DNA of 64,000 bases from Collybiopsis luxurians FD-317 M1 (lineage: Eukaryota > Basidiomycota > Agaricomycetes > Agaricales > Omphalotaceae), in NCBI GenBank assembly GCA_000827265.1, contig KN834749.1:857500-921499 (forward strand), in the 5' to 3' direction. Under the pieces are notes generated by a model, which was not told where the DNA came from, made no database searches, and saw only the letters and a list, made by a program, of their open reading frames with translations. The translations under genes and the position numbers were made by a program. Positions 9,966 through 21,457 of the stretch are shown piece after piece. How positions within the stretch are numbered: the first letter of the stretch is position 1; every line of letters starts with the position of its first letter.

Positions 9966-11918
9966 CTATTCGCCGTCGAGGTTGATTTCTACTCCGTTAA
10001 TCTCTACCACGTTCCTCTCCCTAGAAGGAGCACGACTCGAGGCACGACTGGTGCCTCTACTAGGTGGAGGGGTCCATTTTCGACCCAACCTTTCGCGCCT
10101 GACTCTCTCGATCTCCGCTAGGTCCGTGCTTTCCGAACGTTCTCGACTGTGCTCTCGACTAGGAGGGGAGCTAACAGATGTACTATTTGTTCGAGAATTC
10201 AAGGACGACGGTGTGCGAGTAATGGGCTGTGCATCTTCCAACACATCCCTAGCTCTTGAACGCTCCAGCTCAATTCGTTCGAGACGTTCTTGCATGATTT
10301 TGGCGAGATCCACCCCTGGACCGCGACCGTCCAAGCTCAATGGACTGGGAGGGGCAAGAGAAGGAGAAGCAACAGCCTCTAGCCGAGGATCCTTTGCGAC
10401 AAAGGAGGGTGAAGGATCACCAAAGTAGCATGAATCCTTCAGTGGTGGAGAGGCATGTTTGGAAGGAGGTATGAGAAAAAATCCTGGATCTCCTGGATCC
10501 TGCTCTTCGGTGTAAGCAGAACCGGCAGCTGAAAAGTCTTTGAGCTCTGCCGGCATTGATCCTACGGTGGAAACCGAAGTAATGGACGCAGATCGCGATA
10601 AAGGCGAACCACCCGTATAGCCAGACTCGCGTTCAGAGTCGGAGGCATAAGATGATGATGAAGACGATGAGTAAGCCTCTAATGGAGGCTCATCGTCGCA
10701 TGAGGTCTTGTTATCGCTTAGACAGACTGGCGAGCCAAGCGACGATGCGGGAACGGGAGAGACTGGAGTTGCCCCTTCGTTTTCCGAGCCGAGGCTTGAA
10801 GGCGTATCCAAAAGCGGCAAAAAGGCAAAGTTAGGTTTCCTTCGCATGGGTGTCGGTGTCCTAGAGGGTAATAGGTGGGCAAGTGAGAATGGGTCAACCA
10901 ATGTTGACGGACGGGGAGTGGAAGGGGATTCAACTGTAGGCGACGATGATGACGGAGTGGTTGCGGATTCCGATACATTTGTAGGATTGTCAATGGGAAC
11001 AGCATGATGCGGTTTACATGGAGGTACAAATTTCGGACCGAGATTGGATGGAATAGGATTACAGGGATATACGCGTTTCTCTGCATGCTTTGAAGCAAAA
11101 GCAGCGGCCAAAGCTGAAGCGGCAAGGGGAGAAGTTGTGGAGGGTAAGTAGGAATGCCAAGGACCAGGGGGCGGTTTGGCTGAAGGACCGGATGGAGGCG
11201 AACAAGGTGGTGAATTATCGGCGCTAGTATTTGGACTACCTTGACCGGAATTAGGGGTGCTTCCAGGAGATGAGACGGGTGTGGGATGAGGAGTGAAAAG
11301 GGGACTATCTGAAGGACTGCTTTGTTCAGTCAGAGGAAGGAGACCGATGGGAACTTTTTGGAGATACTGATGAGCTGGTTTGCCAGTATACAAGTCTGGG
11401 AGCTGCTGAGCGCGGGGAAGGGTGTTTTGTATTGCTTTGAGCTCAAGAATATCTCTTGCGATTAGATAGGTTCAGAGGAAGAGTTAACTAAATACGGCAG
11501 AAAATACTCACTGGTAGCTGAGCTGACCTGCGGGTTCGATGGGAGTTCTGTCCCATGCATCTGCGATGAAGACTTGCTCTAAACCGGCTTCCTCTGGGCA
11601 GAAAGAGACATTCTTTCTAGCGCGAGTTGTTGGGGTGAGACTCCCGTCTGTTGCGGGGGTATTGGCGCCGGAACATGATGAAAGCGGAGAAGATGAACCC
11701 GAGTCAGAACTGCGAAAAGAGGAGCCGGGGACGGTAAAGTCGAGGTAGGAAGGAAGGGTGAAGGGGGGACTGTGAGAGTGACGGTTGTCGCAGGCTTGAG
11801 CAAATGAAGTAAACGAGTCGGATCTGAGGTTTGGGCTCAATGGTGGAGTCTTTAAACAGCCTTTGAGGGGTTTCCGTGGTGGAACTGTAGAGGAACTGGA
11901 AGAATCTGGGGGTTCCAT
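9966..11918 (-). CDS. Ser/Pro-rich protein with a PP1-docking-like motif
   Basis: Two exons (11918-11512 and 11454-9966) joined across a 57-bp intron encode 631 residues, mostly low-complexity Ser, Pro and Thr. The conserved part is short: RKPLKGCLKTPPLSP at residues 15-29 and RKNVSFCPEE at 101-110, followed by LEQVFIADAWDRTP. The second element fits the RVxF docking consensus for type 1 protein phosphatase, so a role as a phosphatase-targeting protein is an inference. The C-terminus has a basic helix (LERIELERSRARDVLED) and a second basic region. The many SP/TP sites suggest regulation by proline-directed kinases. No enzyme domain is visible. Confidence 0.75.
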
Positions 11919-12027
11919 GAAGAGGTGGCTGCAGAATGGCAGCTGTTAAAAAAAAAAGAGTCGTGTGCGTTTAATTGGCCATGCCAGTGGAGTCCAAAGG
12001 GGTCCGACTGTTCCGTCCCGGATTTTC

Positions 12028-12573
12028 ATGCCTCCGCCCATCATTCATCCGTCTCTCAATCTCATTCTCTTGCCTTCCTCCTTCTTCGTCTCAAAACTGC
12101 TCCCAACAGACCCAGTACCACAGTCTATCCTCGATTCTCTTGCCAGCAGCTCTCACAAATTTCTCAATCTAACTCGTACTCTTGAAGAAACATCAATTGT
12201 CGGCGAATGGCACGATGCGATCCCTTCTGTCTTTCAACCTGACGCTTGCTGGAGGTGTATCAAGATACAGGGTCCTATGGAATTTGGCAAGAATCTCTTT
12301 TATTCCTTTTTTTTTTTCAGATCCTCATGTTATCCTATATAGCCCTCGTAGGGGTCTTAGCCGAGCTCACTGCTCCGCTTAAAAAAGCCTCAATAGGTGT
12401 CTTTGTCATGTCAACATGGTCAGGCAGGATTAGCTCTGCAATATATCTTTGGCTCATGTATGACCTTTTACAGGAACACTGATTATCTTCTAGTAAACGA
12501 GCGTAATATAGACTTGGCTGTACAAGTTTTGAAAGGCGATGGCTGGAGTTTTGTAGAAAATTACAAAAAATAA
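12028..12573 (+). CDS. Small ACT-domain protein of the CASTOR-like type
   Basis: A 144-residue protein in three short exons (12028-12286, 12343-12418, 12474-12573) that no single frame reveals. The first intron begins GCAAGA and is read as a GC-AG intron, because only that join gives GPMEF followed by ALVGVLAELTAPLKKA. The third exon gives STWNTDYLLVNERNIDLAV and GDGWSFV. Together these are the ACT_7-type fold: a beta-strand with CIKIQGP, a helix with LTAPL, and the strand pair ISV.STW..DY.LV seen in CASTOR and fungal relatives that bind amino acids. An amino-acid sensing or regulatory role follows from the family, not from direct evidence. It is divergent from the Ser/Pro-rich gene with 109 bp between start codons. 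Confidence 0.82.
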
Positions 12574-12644
12574 TGTATAATGTAACTGTGTGAAAAAAAA
12601 AACCGATACAACGCGCTTTTCATCATTGTCCAACCAACTGAACC

Positions 12645-14872
12645 ATGGATGAGCCCCTCGCTTCTAGCTCTTCTGTTCCCAAGAAACGTGTATTACCTTC
12701 GCGTACCAGACGCGGTGGTCCCGGCGTAGGCAACTGCGATGCTGATGTTCTCATCCTCGAAACTTCAAAGAGACAATGTATGTCGACCAGCTCCGTCTAG
12801 TCTTTCCAATCTCTCTCATCTAACGCGATTCATTTCCAAGGGGAGAACGAGCCTCTGATACCCAAAGATACCCAGTTTTTTCTTACAACCACTCTCGCTC
12901 TTGCTCCCCCCCAATCTTCTTCCTCTTCTCAGAAAATAAACTCTCGCGGTTATGAACGCTACTTTGAACGGCCAGAAGTGATAAAGGCATATCACGACCA
13001 GATGACCATTGAAACTCCCCAGTTCTGGTCTACCGCTGACGGTCAAGGTGACCCTGCTATAAGTGTTCAAATGAGCCGTTTCAGGCCTCGCATAGACGAA
13101 ACAGTGCGTTGAGATGGCGCTCCATCCGGCGGCGTATAAACTTCTAACTACGTCCCATTTAGCAAGCAGTGGATACCTCGGATGAGGCCTATCTGCAGAG
13201 ACATCGCAAGTACGAAAAGTTTGAGAAGCGACAGCGTCTTCGAGAGAAGGAGAAGCTGCAACACGAGCAGTACAAGCTACACGAACGGGTCGAACAGCTT
13301 CGTGTTATGGATTATTCTGCTTTTCTCGCTCTCCCGGCCTCGCATTTCTCTCCCCCTCCATCAGTTGATTCAGAACACGATAAAAACGCAAATGGTTCCT
13401 CTCTCATGAACGGTTCTGGCATGGCCGAAGGCGAACGCCGTAGAAAGGAAATGCTTGCTGTCGCAGAATCATTAGAGGCACGTTACAGAACTCTACTTCC
13501 TCCTCGTCCATGGAAAAAATCAAGCACCGGCTTGATGGATGCTGAACATGGTAGCGAGTCTCCGGCACCGACATCCAAGCAGCTTGACGAGGGCGAGTCT
13601 GAAGTCGAACAAGAGGAAGAGGAAGAAGAGCTCCCCCAACCAAAGCCGCAACCACAGCCTGGGCCGCTCAAGTTGAGATTAAACTTTTCCAAATCTCAAT
13701 CTGAACCATCGGTCAAGCGTCCTCGTCCACCAAAGAAAGACAAGAAGAGTAAAAAGGACACTAGTTCATCTGTACTCGAGCACCCCAGCTCACACCCTCA
13801 CCCAAGCACTCCACGAGTCATATCTTCGCTCCCTCCACCTGCTGCTGCACCTTCTCCAATGCATCCAGAAATTGCCGTCCTCGTTCCCGACTCTGACCAG
13901 ATAGCTCTCGACGAAACTGACCAACTGGCTGAATCACAACCTATATCTCCGCCCCCAGTTCATATAAATAATCACAAACCGTATGGGAAGAAGCATGGGG
14001 GACCACCTAAAATCCTCTCGTTCACAGAAGCAAAGGTACTGCAGTCCGAGTTCGATGTGCCGTCGGAGACACCCTCAGAAACACCCGCCAATGCCGAAAT
14101 AGACGAGCTGGCTTCTCCTCCTCCCGAGCCATCTCTTACCGCTGGTCCCCCTCCTAAAAAGCGTCAAAGGGTGGACATCAACGACAGAGCAACTAGTGTT
14201 TCTATTCCCCCTACTGACTCACCTGCTCCTCCAATCGAGTCGATTTCAGCACCTGTCGCTTCTGCCTCCCGCAGAGCCGTCTCTCGCGCCCCTCGCCCAT
14301 CCACCAAGATATGCGGTCTTGTCGATGCTGCTCAAAAGTACGAGAAAAACAAGAGCGGCCGTCGGCCACGACACAATCTCGCTTGGGGATTCAAAATTCC
14401 AACGGAAATCTTCGAGGTCGATTTGGACTTTGAGCTCCCGCTGTGGCTGCTGCACGATGACGCGTTTCAGGCGAGGTATTCAAAGTATCTCCATTTCGAA
14501 GAGGATCCCAAGTATGCGCAACTGATGAATCCGCTGTTTGTGCCTAATCTGAGGTTCGTAAATGGGCAGCGTATGCCCACACCTGAAAACGAGAAGCTTG
14601 TCAGGGCTCTGGATTCGGCACATAAAGAGCATGGCGAAGACTCTCAGAGTGAATCCGAAGACGAGGCAGAGGTAGAAGGAGAACAGGATGTAAAGAAGGA
14701 GGTCGATGGAGCGCAGAGTGAAGGAGAGGAAGAAGACGGGATTGTAGCGTATGAAGATAAAGAGGAAGAGGAAAATAGAAACAATGGGACGGACGAGATG
14801 GCGATGAAAGTAGATGAAAATCGGGAAGATGGAAAAGATGTGGAGAGTGAAGATGAAACTTTAAGAGCTTGA
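12645..14872 (+). CDS. Large acidic nuclear-type protein, possibly PEHE-like chromatin factor
   Basis: Three exons (12645-12777, 12841-13103, 13163-14872) give 701 residues. The N-terminus has a basic patch (PKKRVLPSRTRRGGPG). A conserved block around residues 105-180 contains RFRPRIDETQ, VDTSDEAYLQRHRKYE and a long charged helix (EKRQRLREKEKLQHEQYKL) that resembles the PEHE region of histone-acetyltransferase scaffold proteins; this is a tentative recognition. A low-complexity middle includes Pro-rich and Lys-rich nuclear-localisation-like stretches (KRPRPPKKDKKSKKD). A second conserved block near residue 515-600 has CGLVDAAQKYEKNKSGRRPR and WGFKIPTEIFE. The C-terminus is strongly acidic. 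A nuclear role is likely; the exact complex is not shown. Confidence 0.7.
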
Positions 14873-15018
14873 AGAAATAGTGCTGTTTCAATTTTATACT
14901 TCTTGCTTTCACCATCCTGTAAATATCTTGCGTTTTCGCATCTTACTATACATTTTCTGTGAGCAGTGAAATTGGCACTAGGTAGCGAAATAACGATACT
15001 AAATAATTCTATAAGCGA

Positions 15019-16311
15019 TTATTTCTGGCTCTTATGTACTGGTACGTTGTCTACGTCTCTAAGAGTGTATGAAACGACGTCTACAAACTTTTTCCGCTGG
15101 GAGGTGCTGGCCTCGGTTTGTCGTGACAAAGCGAGCATAGCGACCTGAGACGGACGCATCCTCCTCAGATCGGTAGACATGAGATTGGGCTGTATGTGCG
15201 AATAATCTCCACCGATCCTCCGCAAGGCCTTACGATATTGGTAGTCAACTTTGCCCTTCTTGACCGCAGGACGGTCTTTCTGGGACCCGCGTTGTAAAGC
15301 ACCAAGACTCGACACCAAGGCGCTTTGCTGGCGGGCACGGTCAACACCGAAAAGGGCATGCAGGTCTGATGAAATTTCAACATCGGGAGTGAGAGCGTGG
15401 GGACCTAGAGGCTCTCGATTCTGCGCAATGATTTTTTCATACCACATCTGGACAGTCTGACCACGTTCAGGCGCGATGAGAGAAACTCCGTCGACGGAGG
15501 TCTCGTCTTCAAATTCTACCCATTCCCCTTCCCCTTCCCCTTCTAGTTCATCTTCAGCATTCACAAGAGCCTCGTTGCCCCTGTCTCGGGTATCTTCTTT
15601 AGCCTTGTATTCACGCTTTGGTGCACGACCGTCGTGTTTTTTGGTGGCAATAGACGTCGTACTTCCTTCCGGCGTCCAAACTTGTCCCGAAATGGGTTTT
15701 CTGGGCCTTTGGGAGGCGCTCTTTTTGATGGTTTCCAACCCCTTGTTCCAAGAGGTATTATGAGAGGAAGACTCCTCTGGGATTACTTGGAATAAATCGT
15801 CCAAAGTATCAGCCGCAGATTGCAGGCTAGCCTTGGAAGATCGAGGGGAAGTATTTTGTCGAGCCTCTTTTCGAGAAGTTTGTATTCTCGAGGAATCCCT
15901 TCTCTTCGGAAATTTGGTGGAAGATTCAACTTCTGCGGGTCTGGAGGTGACAGGAATAAGAACGGGTTTTTGTGCGTCAAGTGTAGAGGCAACGGCAGCT
16001 GGTCTTCTACTGGCCAAACGAGCGCTGAGTGGGGTGGCTCTTTCAGCTGGAGAAAAGAGTTCTACATTAGGCTAGATTCGAAAACCATAACTAGAGAAAA
16101 AAAATTCAACCTTCTTTCAATTCCTGGCGTGAAGCTAGAAAGAACATATTATAAGCAAGTCAGCAGGAAGGGTCAAGATCAGCTTACGAATATGAATATC
16201 GCCCCAGGTGTCTGCGAGACGCTTGACGTTAAGTTTTTGCGCGTCAGAAGAGTTGAAGCGGACGTGAACCGAAGATATTCGCCAGGAATAAGAAGTGCGG
16301 TAGGCGTGCAT
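15019..16311 (-). CDS. Hypothetical protein with presequence-like N-terminus
   Basis: Three exons (16311-16188, 16134-16111, 16061-15019) give 396 residues; the middle exon is 24 nt and its donor (GTTGAA) is weak, so that junction is the least certain. The N-terminus (MHAYRTSYSWRISSVHVRF) is basic and amphipathic, as in mitochondrial precursors, and is followed by a conserved-looking LNVKRLADTWGD. The centre is charged and disordered, with an acidic block. The C-terminal 130 residues look folded (VQMWYEKIIAQNREPLG, KVDYQYRKALRRIGGDY, LRRMRPSQVAMLALSR). I do not recognise the family. Its start codon is 56 bp from that of PFA4 on the other strand. Confidence 0.65.
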
Positions 16312-16367
16312 CGTTAACCCGACATACCAGCTAAGCGCCCGTAACTACTTCTTTCTTCCGGTCCCAC
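16312..16367. promoter_or_regulatory. 56-bp head-to-head intergenic region upstream of PFA4
   Basis: The start codons of the hypothetical minus-strand gene (16311) and PFA4 (16368) are separated by 56 bp. There is no room for two independent promoters, so transcription must be bidirectional or start inside a neighbouring coding region. Confidence 0.65.
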
Positions 16368-18347
16368 ATGGCTGGCGGCTTGGTTGGACGATTGATTGTG
16401 AATTTTGTTCTTCTACTCATCTCATTCATTGCATATTCTTCTCAAATCTTTGTAATATGGCCTTGGTATGGCCGTGCTTTATCTGTAGAACTCATTGTTC
16501 TCCTCTTTCCCTTCAAGTTTGTCACTATTCTACTCCAGGCGTCATTCATCTTTAACTGAACACATCCCTCTCCAAGTTTACTTGTAGGGATGCTACTGTG
16601 GAACTACTTTCTATGTGTCACAGTCGATCCAGGCAGGGTTCCAGAGGATTGGGTAGGCTTCGTCAGCTGTTCCGTAGCATTGGCAACTCAGAGCATTCGC
16701 AGAAACCCGATACTCATACGGATGGCTTTGAAGTGAAAAAGTTGACTGGCAAGCCACGTTACTGCAGGATGTGTCAGACATACAAGCCTCCACGAACGCA
16801 TCACTGTCGACAATGCAACCAGTGAGCAGAAACACACTTTGTATTTCTTCCAATAATAATCTAACTCCTGTTGCAGCTGTGTTCTCCGTATGGGTATGTC
16901 GTAAGCCACTTTTGATTTTTTTGTGTGTAATTTTGTTGCAAAAGATCATCATTGCCCTTGGATCAATAACTGTGTCGGCCACCACAACTATGGTCATTTC
17001 CTAAGATTCTTGTTTTACGTTGATGTTGCTTGCTCGTATCACTTCGCGATGATGGTACGAAGAGTGTACCATAATCTGACTATTAACTACTGGGTATGCT
17101 TCCTATACTGTCTTATCAGCTTCTTGCTTATGCTTCTTCCCAAGGATTCGATTCCAGGCATTGAATTTGTTTTCATTCTTTTGAATTTCGTTACGTGTAT
17201 ACCCGTCCTACTTTCCGTTGGGGCTTTTAGGTGACTAGCATTTGCTTTCGAATTCTCATTGAGGCTAATCCTTCCGACAGTTTGTATCACTTTAATGGGC
17301 TCATGAATAACACCACTACTATTGAGGGATGGGAAAAGGACAAGGTGGCCACAATGGTGCGGCGAGGAAAAATTCGGTAAGGAATATATCACCCAGAACA
17401 TTATATGTTCTCTCAAACGTCCTTGGTTCACAGAGATGTGAAATTTCCATATGTACGCCGGAAATAGTTGACGTCTGCATCATGTTACTGACAGCTTTTA
17501 CACCTAGAATCTGGGCCGCCGACGCAACATTGAAGCCGTTTTGGGCTCAAATCCCTTGTTATGGTGTTGGCCCACTAGAGTACCCGGTAATGGACTCAAG
17601 TATGAACTTACTGAAGGAGAAGGTGTGTTAGTTGAACTCTCTACCATTCGAGAAGAGTATGAGCGTGAAGAGGCGCAACGATTGGTGTAGTCTGAAGGAT
17701 AAATTCTGAGTAAGTTGGTATGTTTCTCTCCGCCGAACCCAAAATCTGAATCATCAAAGCTTTCTTCTTCTTTTCATCTGCCCTCGTTCCTCTGCTAACA
17801 CACGGTCTGTTGTTATATAGAATATGATGGAGACGAAGAACGTGTATGGCCACCGGATGATCCTACCCGGCCTTATTTCGAAGAAGAACAGGGAGAGTTC
17901 AAATTACCTGATTCACCTTGGACTTACGAGAATGGCGATGTGAACCCTGACCTGCATCCTTACAACACCAAGCTCAGGCAAGATTCTGTCACACGTCGCC
18001 GCAGGAAACGTAAGGCGGTGGGATACTCGAGTCTTCCTCCTTATCATCCCGATTATCAGGGAAGTGGAGCAGAGTCCGAAGGAGAGGGTCAAGGATCAGA
18101 ATCAACGTCGTCCGAAGATGAGGAATATGTCGAGTCTGGTCGCGCTTACCGGGTACGTAGGGGCTCCGAGGGTCTCGAATTGAAACCAGTGGATAGAGAG
18201 GCAATGTTAAGACGATACCTAGAGCAGATTGGTGAAACTCCGGGAAGGTATCATAGGTATATTCCGCAGGTCGAAAGTGACAGCGAGGATAACGAAGATG
18301 ATGAAGATAATATACCCTTAGGGCAAACCAGAATACAAACAGGGTAG
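16368..18347 (+). CDS. PFA4: ER palmitoyltransferase Pfa4 (DHHC family)
   Basis: Transfers palmitate to cysteines of membrane proteins; in yeast Pfa4 palmitoylates chitin synthase Chs3 in the ER. Nine exons: 16368-16516, 16577-16652, 16703-16821, 16877-16893 (17 nt), 16945-17230, 17281-17376, 17434-17452 (19 nt), 17508-17622, 17821-18347; 467 residues. Two N-terminal membrane spans are followed by [36 protein letters not shown] and [19 protein letters not shown], the complete DHHC cysteine-rich domain, then two further spans. [13 protein letters not shown] and [16 protein letters not shown] are Pfa4-type features. The long last intron (17623-17820) is the weakest point, since coding-like sequence continues past the donor; a donor near 17677 also keeps frame. 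The C-terminal tail is charged and disordered. Confidence 0.93.
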
Positions 18348-18548
18348 AGTCCGGAACGGACCAGTTAATAGTTTATAGATAATCACGGACTTGTACAGTA
18401 CACTGGTTGACTAATGTTACAAGGTTATGTGGATGCGGAGGGATCACAATGCTGTAAAGGTATGACAAGAATGAGAAACATGGCGAAATGGAGGACGCTC
18501 TGTGATTTGAATGGAAGAAAAGAAAGGTCAAAAAAAGGTCGGAATAAT

Positions 18549-21317
18549 CTAGGCCACTGTAGATCGTGGAAGGACAGGAGCTGTTGGATTCCTAGCGGCG
18601 AAAGCGTTAGAGCGAAGGACGATGTCGGTAGTCATTTGAATGATAGGTGCTGTCACCCTTTCTATCGCCTGTGAAATAAGCTTCTGACGTTCCGCAACCT
18701 GGATACTGGTGGATGCTCTGAGAGCGATGATAATGGGCTTTATCTCCTCTTCTACGATGCAAGCTACCAACTTTTCAACGAACGGCAGCAACTCTAGTAT
18801 ATAGGGATAAGTCGCCTTGGGTCGTTTATAGAGGTTTCGAATCTGAGTCGACAAAGAATCGATCGTTTTCCTTCTTTCAACTGCATTCTGATCTAACTCG
18901 GAAATTTTATCTTCCAGCTGTGAATTGAGTCATTATACCAAAGGCTGGAAATGAGAGAGAAAAACAAACTATTTTTTTTAGCTGTGCGTTCCTTCTTTGA
19001 ATCTCTTTCAAATCCTCCTCTTGCTTGCGTTCTTTATTGAAGAGCTGAGCAACCTCAAGACTCTGCTCCTCCAATTCTTCTGCGAGTTCCTCAAGGTGGG
19101 TTTCTACTTCATCGAGGATAGAGTCCTCCTCATCCTCCATTAAAGCTTCTTCGATGAACTTGGGATCACGGAATCTTGCTCTATTCTCGTCCTGAATATC
19201 CATGATCTCGTACGACTTTTCTTCGAGCTCCTCTATACGCATCCTCAGTTCTTCTAACGAAAGCTCCTGAGACTGTCCCTGGACTGGTAGGGCAGAGTCA
19301 TTCGAGCTAAGTGCCATAGCTACTTCATGAGCCCGAACCTCTTCAATTTCGACAGTCTCCTTGGCGGATTGGTTGGTCTTTTCTTGTTCCTCGCAAGTAT
19401 GTTTGAGATTCAAGATATACTGGTCTAACTCAACGAGTGTTGAACGAACCCTGAGAATGAGGTCGTCAATATCAGCATTGGTTAGGGCCGAGGAAGATGG
19501 TGGTGAAGGTGGAGGTGACCCCTTGAGTAGCTCGACCATGCTAGCCATGTCGCTCTTGAATTTTTCAAATAGTCGATCGCGTCGTTTCTTGAGTTGACCT
19601 CGAACATTGTCCAGCTTCCACTGACCGTTAAGTCGAATGCGCGCATATTGAGGAGATTCCTGGATTTTTTTCCAGCGCTCATATTTTTGTGCGGTTGTTC
19701 TACGTTGCACTTCTGACTTAACGGCATGATCGAACAAACTATAAGGTTAAGTTAGAATGGGACGAAATCTCTGTCAAAGACGAAAACTTGCGTTAAGATT
19801 TTTCGAACTCGTTTGCTTTTCAGTGACTTTCGTGAGGAAGAAGTCGACACAGTGGTACGTTCCGTAACGGCAGGAGAAGGCTCTCGGAGCCGGGTAGCAC
19901 TCGTCTTACTGTCGTGCACGAGTGCCTGAGAAGCAGTACGGGGCAGGTCAGCTTTATGCGACGAGGGTCCAGAGGGTGGCTCTTTACGCTTGAATGGAAA
20001 AGCGATTTTGGTTTCGGCCGGTTCGACAGAGAGAGCGGTAGAAGCAAGCTTGGCTGGATTGGCAGGTGGAGCTGTGGCTTGGTCATGAGGAGATGGAAGA
20101 GTAGCAGTGTCTGAGGAAGAGATTATTGACGCTGAAGATGGTATTGCAGGGGGTAGAAACGGTGATGGAGATGACACAGACTTCGAGGTAGGTTTCGGTG
20201 GCAAAGAATTACGCTCTGCTGAGGTCATAGAAGTCTTTCGCGGCGGTACGGATGTAAAAGTAGTCGAAGGCGGACGAGGGGGGGACGCATGAGAACCAGA
20301 AGATACGGTTTTCTCTTTCTCTTCAGAGATCCCCCAGCCACTAGATGTACTCCATCCAGGATTGCCCCGTCCACTTTGGTCAGTTCCCCAGCCATTGCTT
20401 CCGCCAGAGTCTCCTTCCTTCTCCTTCCCTTTGGATCCCCAGCTGCTGTCTTTAAGTTTTCCCCAGCCATTGTCTTCAGAAGCGCTCCAGCCACCGGATT
20501 TGTGATTTCCCCAACCACTGTCTTTAGAGCTGCCCCGGCCACTGTCTTTGGAGGTTCCCCAGCCACCATTTTTAGAGGTTTCCCAGCCATTGTCTTCAGA
20601 AGCCCCCCATCCGTTGTCTTTAGAAGTTCCCCAACTACTGTCTTTAGCAGCGCCCCAGCTACTATCTTTAGAGGGGCCCCAACCAGAATCTTTCACAAAG
20701 CTGCCACTATCTTTGTCCTTGGAAGATCCCCAAGCCCTATTTGACTGCGTATCAGGTTCTTTACCGTTGACAGACCTCCTAGATAGTGGGGGTGGTGAGT
20801 CTATGCGCCTTCGCGACGCGCGCATACTACTCTCGCTGCCTGCATCTGAAAAAGACGCGGACCTCGGAGGCGAGGTCCGCCATCTTGAACTACCAGCACG
20901 GTCGAACACGTCGTCTTTATGGGGAGATCTTAGAGAAGGGCTTTTTGGAGGGCCGTCTCTGGGTCGCGCAAAGTCTCTTGAATCTCTGGATCTTTCCCTC
21001 TCACGCCCCCTTCTTTCTCCAGTGTCCCGTTCTCGTTCTGGCCGCATCCTGTCCTTTTTTTTTCGCTGAACCGCATTGTGACCACTCGAGAATAGCGAAA
21101 GAAGAATGGAACTCACGTAATAGTGAGAAGGGTTTGCGATACCCCAGTCTTTGTCAGATGGGTGTACAAAACTGCAAGACCTATTGAGGCAACCACCATC
21201 TATTGCCTTTCCATGTTCATCAAAAAACTGGATTAACACAGATTATATACATTTAGACAGAATAATTGCATCAGTGAAAGACTCAAGACAAACCTTGCAC
21301 TTTACAAGTGGGTACAT
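18549..21317 (-). CDS. CCCH zinc-finger protein with Trp-Gly repeats and coiled coil
   Basis: Five exons (21317-21294, 21227-21117, 21065-19792, 19738-18970, 18917-18549) give 848 residues. The protein starts with a CCCH-type finger (CKFFDEHGKAIDGGC, then CSFVHP), a likely RNA-binding element, followed by an Arg/Asp/Ser-rich region. Residues about 154-290 hold fourteen Trp, nearly all beside Gly or Ser, in an 11-residue repeat such as SKDNGWGASED. A Ser/Pro-rich linker and a long coiled coil (residues about 470-800) follow, then a helical C-terminus (YPYILELLPFVEKLV). The third intron (19791-19739) is GC-AG (AAC then GCAAGT). An ATG at 21383 is an alternative start. The combination suggests an RNA-bound scaffold, possibly for Argonaute; this is inference. 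Confidence 0.8.
20330..20740 (-). repeat. Degenerate 33-bp repeat array coding for Trp-Gly motifs
   Basis: About twelve copies of a 33-bp unit lie inside the third exon of the CCCH protein. On the plus strand each copy shows CCCCA(G/A)CC followed by (A/G)CTGTCTTT and AGA. Every unit encodes a Trp flanked by Gly or Ser, and Trp is kept while the linker residues vary, which points to selection for the Trp rather than mere slippage. Confidence 0.8.
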
Positions 21318-21457
21318 GAACCGGATCCGCGGCTTGTGTGATGGGTCAACAAGAGAAACAAAAAAATAGGCGCCCATCAACATTCAGGCCATTCAGATTC
21401 TGACCACCGATCTAACGAGAAATAAAAAGTCTAATAAGGATATACAGTAGTACACGG

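Noticed and set aside
20289..21069. Two long plus-strand frames opposite the CCCH gene
   Set aside because: They are antisense shadows created by the repeat array; the minus strand has the zinc finger, coiled coil and consistent splicing.
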